From Thermogladius calderae 1633 (GTDB taxonomy: Archaea; Thermoproteota; Thermoprotei_A; Sulfolobales; Desulfurococcaceae), in contig NC_017954.1 of NCBI RefSeq assembly GCF_000264495.1, positions 682,001-746,000 of the forward strand: a stretch of DNA of 64,000 nt, given 5' to 3'. The notes below the pieces were generated by a model. It saw only the letters and a list, made by a program, of their open reading frames with translations. It was not told where the DNA came from and made no database searches. Shown here piece by piece: positions 58,821 through 64,000 of this stretch. The stretch's first letter is position 1, and every line of letters starts with the position of its first letter. Position numbers and translations under genes: made by a program.

Positions 58821-59590
58821 TTCCCCAAGTACGCCTTTATCACTCTCTCGTCCGAAACCACCTCGCCGGGTTTCCCCTCAGCGAGTAGGCTACCGTTGTG
58901 AAGCACATAGACGTAGTCAACACCCTCCAGTAGCTCGGTTATCCTGTGCTCTATGATCACGAACGTCGAGCCCTTCTCCCTGTTAATCTTCCTTATGGTC
59001 TCGGTCAACTTGCGCGCCATCCAGCTCTCCACTCCTGCGAAAGGCTCGTCGAGCATGAACAGCTTCGCGTCGGACATGAGACCCCTCAACGTCTCTACCA
59101 GTTTAAGGTGTCCTGCGGATAGCTCGGCCGGTCTTTTGCGTGCTATGCTCTCGAGGCCGAACTCTCTCAGGATGCTCATTGCTCTCGCTATAGCTGCCTC
59201 CTCGACGTCGACCCACTTCCTGCGGAGGCTGCAGGTGATCGATGCGCACGAGCCGTAGTCGTAGAACAGTAACATGTTCTCTAGTACGGTTAGCGAGGGT
59301 ATGAGCCGCGGTATCTGGAAGGTTCTCGCGACACCTAGCCTCGAGATTCTGTCAGGGTTCCACCCAGTGATGTCGACTACTCTACTGGAGCCCTCGATCA
59401 GCACCTGCCCCTCATCGGGCGTGTAGTAGCCCGTAACCACGTTGAACAGCGTCGTCTTACCCGACCCGTTTGGACCTATTAATCCCACTATGAGTGAGGA
59501 GGGCACGTTTATCGAGACTCTATTTAACGCCACGACTCCGCCAAACCTCTTGGTGACCTTCTCGACAATAAGTTTAGCACCCATGCTCAT
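58817..59590 (-). CDS. livG: Branched-chain amino acid ABC ATPase LivG
   Basis: ABC ATPase of the LivG group: VTKRFGGVVALNRVSI, Walker A GPNGSGKTT, the LivG-type FNVVTGYYTPDEG segment, signature in the form LSAGHLKLVETLRGL (His in place of the usual Glu/Gln), Walker B LFMLDEPFAG, and IIEHRITEL with the switch histidine. It pairs with LivF. Starts at ATG 59590 right after livM. Confidence 0.9.
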   Translation of the reverse strand: MSMGAKLIVEKVTKRFGGVVALNRVSINVPSSLIVGLIGPNGSGKTTLFNVVTGYYTPDEGQVLIEGSSRVVDITGWNPDRISRLGVARTFQIPRLIPSLTVLENMLLFYDYGSCASITCSLRRKWVDVEEAAIARAMSILREFGLESIARKRPAELSAGHLKLVETLRGLMSDAKLFMLDEPFAGVESWMARKLTETIRKINREKGSTFVIIEHRITELLEGVDYVYVLHNGSLLAEGKPGEVVSDERVIKAYLGK

Positions 59591-60592
59591 CTACCCTCCC
59601 CGCGGCGTTGACACGCCCCCTCGTCTAGGTGCGAGACCCTCCGGCTTCTTCAGTAAGACGACGAGCATTACCAACCCTACAATGATCCAGCGGAGGTAGT
59701 CGGGGGTCACAAGCGTCGTGCCAATGAAGGGTATGACGAACCTCGTAGCGTAGTCCACGGAGGCGAGTAGAACGGTGCCCAGCACACCGCCCACAATGCT
59801 GTCTATGCCGCCGAGGATCACCATTGCCCATATGTTGAATGTGAGCGAGGGGGTGAACATGTTCGGGTTTATACTCGTGAAGTAGTAGGCCCAGAGGACT
59901 CCCGCTACACCCGTTAAGCCGGACGTAAGGGCCAGTACCTTGGACTTGACCAGTGGTGTAGACCAGCCCGCGTACAGGGCGACAAGCTCGTCGTCGCGTA
60001 TCCCCTTCAGAATCCTGCCGAGGGGCGAGTTCATTATCCTGCTCACAGTGAAGTACGTGAGGCCTACGAAGCACCACACTACAGTGAGGTACAACGCCTC
60101 GGCCACTCTGGCTTGTGGAAGCCACGCGAAGGGGTTTGGTATACCCATGAACCCCTTGCTCTCGCCTAGCGGCTCCGTGTTCAGGTAGAAGAGCCTCAAC
60201 ACTTCGCTCGTGCTCAAGAGTGTGAACCCGACTAAAGCGCTTCCGACCCTGTGAATAGGGTACGTCAACAGCAGGCCAAAAAGAGCTGAGACAGCGAATC
60301 CGGCGGCGAGGGACAACAAGAAAACGGACAGGTCGAGTACGGGGTTGCTCTTCGATATCGTGTACAAGAGCTGTATCCCGTTCACGTCGAAAGGAGACGC
60401 TCTGCTGCCACTAATTACTAGGGGCAAGTAGGTTCCTATGAGTGCGCCCGTGTAGGCTCCTAGGCCGTAGAACGCCACCTTGCCGAAGTTCGTGATCCCG
60501 CTTGACACCTCGAGAGTGAGAGTCAGTGAAAGAACCAAGTAGATGCCGATATATGTGGTTAGGGTGGTCAGGAACCCTACCACATCGATCAA
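59591..60592 (-). CDS. livM: Branched-chain amino acid ABC permease LivM
   Basis: A 333-residue permease of the BPD_transp_2 family. SGITNFGKVAFYGLGAYTGAL at the N-terminus and SRIMNSPLGRILKGIRDDELVALYAGWST (coupling helix, R-D-D-E) are LivM marks; MVILGGIDSIVGGVLGTVLLA follows. About eight to nine helices. It overlaps livH by 4 bp and forms the channel with it. Confidence 0.88.
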   Translation of the reverse strand: MIDVVGFLTTLTTYIGIYLVLSLTLTLEVSSGITNFGKVAFYGLGAYTGALIGTYLPLVISGSRASPFDVNGIQLLYTISKSNPVLDLSVFLLSLAAGFAVSALFGLLLTYPIHRVGSALVGFTLLSTSEVLRLFYLNTEPLGESKGFMGIPNPFAWLPQARVAEALYLTVVWCFVGLTYFTVSRIMNSPLGRILKGIRDDELVALYAGWSTPLVKSKVLALTSGLTGVAGVLWAYYFTSINPNMFTPSLTFNIWAMVILGGIDSIVGGVLGTVLLASVDYATRFVIPFIGTTLVTPDYLRWIIVGLVMLVVLLKKPEGLAPRRGGVSTPRGG

Positions 60593-61554
60593 CGTCTAAC
60601 ACCCCTCGTAAACCTGTACGGCACTCCACCCGCGACCCCGAGTGGGGGGCTCGCGATTAGAGTCGCGAGTAACACGATAAACGTTAGCATGGGCTTAATG
60701 CTCGTCGGCAGGCCCAAGTACGTGCTCAAAAGGTCTGTGCCAAAGTTCTCCACTCCGCTTATCAGCAGTGCGCCAGCGGCTGTCCGCGTTAGTGATGCGA
60801 GACCACCTATGAAAGCGATAGTGAAAACCTGTAGTATGAGCGAGTCTCCTACCTCGGGCGTTATTGCCCCACTGTACGTAGTCCACATGACACCTGCCAG
60901 TGATATGAGCCCGGCTGTGAGAAACCAGGTGAGGTTGACAACTCTTCCGACCGCGATACCCGAGAGCGACGCTAACAAGCTGTTGTCCGCAACCGCGAGC
61001 ACAGCCCTGCCTACTCTAGTCGCGTTTAAGACCAGGTATAGGATTGCCATGGACGTTAGTGCGAGTAGTGGGAAGACTACAAGGCTCTGTTGTACGCCTA
61101 CGAGCCCGGTTCTCGCCGTCAACAGGGAGATGTCATCGTAGTGGATCTGGGAGTACGAGACTAGGTTCGTCCTGCAAGCGGAGCTCGCGATATCGGACAC
61201 GATGTAGAGAACGTACTTAAGGACGATCCACAGCCCCATGGAGGCGATCATGAGGACGTCCCCCTTCACTCTCATCTCGGTGAGAGGCTTGAACACGGCT
61301 AAATTCGACAAGACGGCGATCGAGCCCGTAAGCATAAACGAGAGGAGTACTGTTAGCAAGAGCGAGTTGTGCCCGAAACTGCTCCTCATGTAGTAGTCCA
61401 GTAGAACCGCCGTGTAGGCCCCGTAGGTTATGTAGTTTGCGACGGTGAAATTGATCACTTTGGTAACTCGGTAAGCGAGGACGAGGGGTATGGACACGGT
61501 GAGGTATAGAAGAGAGAATTGGAAAAAACCGACTAGGTCTTGGGCTATCAGCAA
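60589..61554 (-). CDS. livH: Branched-chain amino acid ABC permease LivH
   Basis: A 321-residue permease with about eight helices. TKVINFTVANYITYGAYTAVLL corresponds to the LivH segment that is usually NFAHG-x-x-YM-x-GA, and AVADNSLLASLSGIAVGRVV is the coupling-helix region (usually A-x-A-x-N-x-x-x-A). FIGGLASLTRTAAGALLISGVENF is typical. The gene starts 6 bp after the binding-protein gene. Confidence 0.87.
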   Translation of the reverse strand: MLIAQDLVGFFQFSLLYLTVSIPLVLAYRVTKVINFTVANYITYGAYTAVLLDYYMRSSFGHNSLLLTVLLSFMLTGSIAVLSNLAVFKPLTEMRVKGDVLMIASMGLWIVLKYVLYIVSDIASSACRTNLVSYSQIHYDDISLLTARTGLVGVQQSLVVFPLLALTSMAILYLVLNATRVGRAVLAVADNSLLASLSGIAVGRVVNLTWFLTAGLISLAGVMWTTYSGAITPEVGDSLILQVFTIAFIGGLASLTRTAAGALLISGVENFGTDLLSTYLGLPTSIKPMLTFIVLLATLIASPPLGVAGGVPYRFTRGVRR

Positions 61555-61560
61555 GGCTCG

Positions 61561-62826
61561 TCACCTGTACGGCGTCGTGGTGAAGATCACAGAGTCGCCC
61601 TGGACCACGCCGACGTCCATGAACTGGTATCCTTGGTCCGTCTTGACGATCGCCCACACGCCGTAGTCCTGGAAGGCCTTGTCACCGTTTTCGTCGAACA
61701 TGGTCCAACCGCTCGGGCCGTAGTAGTGCTTAGCCACCTCGACGAGGGAAGCCCTTATCGCGTCGCCGTCGTACTTGCCGGCTCTGAGGATAGCCCAGCC
61801 AGCGAGCTGTATTGCGTCGTAGAGCGTGTCGCAGAAGACGGTGGGCTCCACACCGTACTTCTCCTTCAGCTTTTTAGCAAACTCGTCGTAGAGCGGGTTG
61901 TGGACGAAGAGGGGCCTTGTGCCGAGTAGCCTGACCTTCTGCGCGAACTGCCCTATAGTCGGGGAGAGGAGTTCCTGGGCCCCGTGTGGCCCCTCGGACA
62001 AGAACCACCTAACACTGGAAAGAACACTGTTGCCGGCGGCATGGGCTAGGATGTTCGCGGCGTCTGTGTCAAATGCGATCAAGACCACGGAGTCCGCGCC
62101 TGTGGACTGCACCTTGGAGGCGAGAGCGTTGACCTCGGAGGTGTAGTCGCTTAGGCCTGTCTGGTACGGCAGGTCGTAGACCTTCGTGTTGTTGAACTGG
62201 GAGAAGTACCTCGTGAAGAATTCGGCGAAGGCGTTGCCGTACTCGTCGTTACGGTGGAAGACGACCACTGTACGGGCGCCCTGCGTGTACGCTAGAGTAG
62301 CGAGGGCCTTAGCTTGCTTTGCGTCGCTACCCACGGTTCTGAATATGAAGTCGTTCGGTATCGCGAGGGTAGGCGCCGTCGATGAAGGGGATATGATGAC
62401 GATGTGGTTGGCGTCCGCGAACGACTTGACAGCCTTGACCTGTGAGCTGGCGGCCGGGCCTATGACGACCTTTATACCCATCTGGGCAAAGCTCTGCACG
62501 TTGGCGAGGGCCTTGTCGTCCTGCGTACCGTCGTCCAGTATTACGGGCTTGAAGTTAACGTTGAAACCGTAGGTCTTGACCTCTTCATTGAGGTCGTCAA
62601 AGGCGAGGTAGACGACTTTCTCCCATATCTTGCCGATAGACGACAGTTCCCCTGATAACGGCAGGGTAACGCCTATACGGTACTCCCTAACCTGCCCCGT
62701 TTGCGGGGCGCTGGTCGACTGGGGGGAGATTATAGTGCTGGCTACGTATCCTAGCGGGAACCCCAATACGAGTCCTATCAGTAGGAAGGCCAAACTCGCT
62801 GGAGTCGACTTCAACCAGTTGCTCAC
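61561..62826 (-). CDS. Branched-chain amino acid ABC binding protein LivK-like
   Basis: Peripla_BP_6-type binding protein of 421 residues. Residues about 11-33 form a membrane anchor (no lipobox), followed by a Ser/Thr/Pro-rich linker. The mature protein begins YRIGVTLPLSGELSSIGK and has VVIGPAASSQVKAVKSFADANHIVIISPSSTAPTL, typical for ligands with an amino acid head group. It feeds LivHMGF. GTG 62824-62826 start; a TATA-like CTTATATAC lies near 62856-62864. The ligand may be a branched-chain amino acid or a related compound. Confidence 0.87.
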   Translation of the reverse strand: MSNWLKSTPASLAFLLIGLVLGFPLGYVASTIISPQSTSAPQTGQVREYRIGVTLPLSGELSSIGKIWEKVVYLAFDDLNEEVKTYGFNVNFKPVILDDGTQDDKALANVQSFAQMGIKVVIGPAASSQVKAVKSFADANHIVIISPSSTAPTLAIPNDFIFRTVGSDAKQAKALATLAYTQGARTVVVFHRNDEYGNAFAEFFTRYFSQFNNTKVYDLPYQTGLSDYTSEVNALASKVQSTGADSVVLIAFDTDAANILAHAAGNSVLSSVRWFLSEGPHGAQELLSPTIGQFAQKVRLLGTRPLFVHNPLYDEFAKKLKEKYGVEPTVFCDTLYDAIQLAGWAILRAGKYDGDAIRASLVEVAKHYYGPSGWTMFDENGDKAFQDYGVWAIVKTDQGYQFMDVGVVQGDSVIFTTTPYR

Positions 62827-62959
62827 CTTGTAGGAGAGTAATAGAGGTGGGAGTTGTATATAAGCTTAAATAAAAATGTGAATGTTCTATATAATTGCAA
62901 CCAGAAAATCCTATCAGGTTAGGAGATGTGCGGAGGTGTATGTAGAAAAAAGGGTTGGG

Positions 62960-63685
62960 CTACTTCTCAGGGACTTGTAGCTTCCAGGGCTTCGCCGCTC
63001 TTTCAAGCCACGACCTGACCTGGTTGACTTCTTCCGCGGGTACCTTGCCTTCCTCGATGCAGAACCACCAGTCGAAGCACTTGTACTTCTGGAGCCTCTC
63101 AGCAGCCTCCTGTATTGTGGCAGCGGGCGGCACTATAACAGCGTCTCCGATCAGGGCGTTGTTAGGCCAGTTGGCTGGCAGAGCCCTGTTGTACTTGTCG
63201 TTGACCTGGAGAGCCTTGATGAGCCTTAGTATCTCGTCGAGGTTTCTACCAGTCTCCTGCGGGTAGTAGAGGACTGCCCTGACAATACCCTTGTCGTCCA
63301 CGATGATGACTGCCCTCACAGTGTGCGTAGCGGACTGGGCGTGTAGCATGCCCAGCTTCCTGGCGACCTCGCCTGTCGGGTCCGCGATTATTGGGAATGG
63401 TATCTCGATTTTGAACTTCTCCTTAATCCACTCGACCCACTTGATGTGGGAGAAGGTGCTGTCAACACTGAGCCCAAGGAGTTCGGCGTTCAGCTTCTTG
63501 AAGTCCTCGTACCTAACCGCGAAGCCTATGAACTCGGTTGTACATACAGGTGTGAAGTCCGCGGGGTGGCTGAACAAGACGAGGTACTTCCCTAGGTAGT
63601 CGTCTGGCAGTTTCTTCGGGCCGTGTGTTGTCATAACAGTCATTTCAGGGAGCTTTTCGCCAATCAGAGGTATCATTCCGGGCAC
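62960..63685 (-). CDS. Archaeal peroxiredoxin (Aeropyrum Tpx type)
   Basis: Peroxiredoxin of the Prx6 group, 241 residues. [14 protein letters not shown] holds the peroxidatic cysteine (near residue 50), and YKCFDWWFC near the C-terminus has a pair of cysteines six residues apart, as in the Aeropyrum enzyme where they resolve the disulfide. The [13 protein letters not shown] start also matches. It reduces hydrogen peroxide and alkyl peroxides in the cytoplasm, probably as a large ring. GTG 63683-63685 with a GGTGGGA ribosome binding site; TATA TTTATAAA at 63721-63728. A GTTT-N3-AAAC palindrome lies just upstream. Confidence 0.9.
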   Translation of the reverse strand: MPGMIPLIGEKLPEMTVMTTHGPKKLPDDYLGKYLVLFSHPADFTPVCTTEFIGFAVRYEDFKKLNAELLGLSVDSTFSHIKWVEWIKEKFKIEIPFPIIADPTGEVARKLGMLHAQSATHTVRAVIIVDDKGIVRAVLYYPQETGRNLDEILRLIKALQVNDKYNRALPANWPNNALIGDAVIVPPAATIQEAAERLQKYKCFDWWFCIEEGKVPAEEVNQVRSWLERAAKPWKLQVPEK

Positions 63686-63735
63686 TTTCCCACCTGAGAT
63701 TACTATATCTAGGGGTTCGATTTATAAACTTTTTG

Positions 63736-63746
63736 GTTTCTGAAAC
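63736..63746. promoter_or_regulatory. GTTT-N3-AAAC palindrome (SurR-like site)
   Basis: GTTTCTGAAAC is a perfect 11-bp palindrome 7 bp upstream of the TATA box of the peroxiredoxin gene. It equals the GTTTn3AAAC consensus of SurR, the redox-sensing regulator known from Pyrococcus. A near copy, GTTTCTAAC, lies at 63763-63771 next to the TATA-like element (AATTTAATAG, 63778-63787) of the divergent zinc-ribbon gene. So one regulator could act on both genes. Confidence 0.5.
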
Positions 63747-63818
63747 TAATTCGATAAGGAGCGTTTCTAACATCAAAATTTAATAGGGTTCCCAGCCAAC
63801 CTCTGATCGGTTGTAGCA

Positions 63819-64000
63819 ATGGAGTTAGAATGCCCGTTCTGTGGGTTCAGAGGTAAACCGAGTGACTTCTACTTCGTTTATGAGTCGGTCCTGTACGTAG
63901 CGGACTCGAAGACCGTCCCAGAAGAGAGGAGCCGCCCCGTTCTAGTTGTGTGCCCCGTGTGCGGGAACGGGTTTTTCCTCGAGTCGCCCTATAAGGCGTT
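63819..64000 (+). CDS. Zinc-ribbon protein, 3' end missing
   Basis: The first 60 codons of a gene cut by the window edge. CPFCG at residues 5-9 and CPVCG at residues 46-50 are two Cys-x2-Cys knuckles that bind one zinc between them, about 36 residues apart. No further family can be named. ATG 63819 lies about 36 bp after a TATA-like AATTTAATAG, and the gene is divergent from the peroxiredoxin, with which it shares a possible redox operator. Confidence 0.65.
   Translation, partial: MELECPFCGFRGKPSDFYFVYESVLYVADSKTVPEERSRPVLVVCPVCGNGFFLESPYKA

Noticed and set aside
1-64000. CRISPR arrays, insertion sequences, integrase or rRNA genes
   Set aside because: No regularly spaced repeats, transposase motifs, terminal repeats or rRNA-like segments were seen on reading both strands.

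Overview
The window is a gene-dense chromosomal segment of a hyperthermophilic crenarchaeon (class Thermoprotei; the gene set and a GC content estimated by eye at a little above half suggest a Desulfurococcales-like anaerobe, but I cannot fix the genus). Evidence: archaeal-type enzymes (isopentenyl phosphate kinase, NadM, Ard1-type acetyltransferase, CoaBC, an Aeropyrum-type peroxiredoxin, SerK), crenarchaeal families DUF2139, DUF401 and DUF763, a tRNA-Met with an archaeal intron after position 37, many GTG/TTG starts, and A/T-rich TATA boxes about 26-30 bp before start codons, as in leaderless genes. I see no rRNA, CRISPR array, integrase or insertion sequence.

Layout. 1-14.9 kb: housekeeping and poorly known genes: IPK (cut by the left edge), DUF2139, a dual-specificity phosphatase, an MFS exporter, a MoxR ATPase/VWA pair, a DUF401 permease, XdhC with a small partner, DUF763, NadM and a CinA-like protein. 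15-19.7 kb: tRNA-Met and a four-gene BMP-type ABC importer, probably for nucleosides. 20.4-24.4 kb: a four-gene operon that looks like leucine or homocitrate synthesis by family, but whose dehydrogenase carries the isocitrate signature; I read it as acetyl-CoA + oxaloacetate -> citrate -> isocitrate -> 2-oxoglutarate. 24.5-31 kb: the aspartate family (thrC and a Cys/Met PLP enzyme on +; thrB-hom-ask-asd on -). 31.2-33.8 kb: an ABC-2 exporter.

34-37.2 kb: a CbiMNQO-type nickel/cobalt ECF transporter behind a promoter with a repeated 10-bp element, then Prs. 37.4-43 kb: a large secreted GH57 enzyme and a second ECF transporter of the S-T-AA type. 43-48.6 kb: AsnRS, Ard1, CoaBC, a CDF metal exporter with a possible pseudoknot over its ribosome binding site, and an aminotransferase. 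48.6-58 kb: a complete glycine cleavage system (H, T, P1, P2, L) with SHMT, an NAD-kinase-like gene and the free-serine kinase SerK: a one-carbon/glycine/serine locus. 58.1-62.8 kb: a complete Liv-type branched-chain amino acid importer. 63-64 kb: peroxiredoxin and a divergent zinc-ribbon gene (cut by the right edge), with a GTTT-N3-AAAC palindrome between them.

The most interesting points are the candidate citrate module, the pseudoknot leader of the CDF gene, the repeat operator of the Ni/Co transporter, the SurR-like palindrome, and three genes (thrC, the first ABC-2 permease, serK) whose conserved N-termini lie upstream of every in-frame ATG/GTG/TTG.
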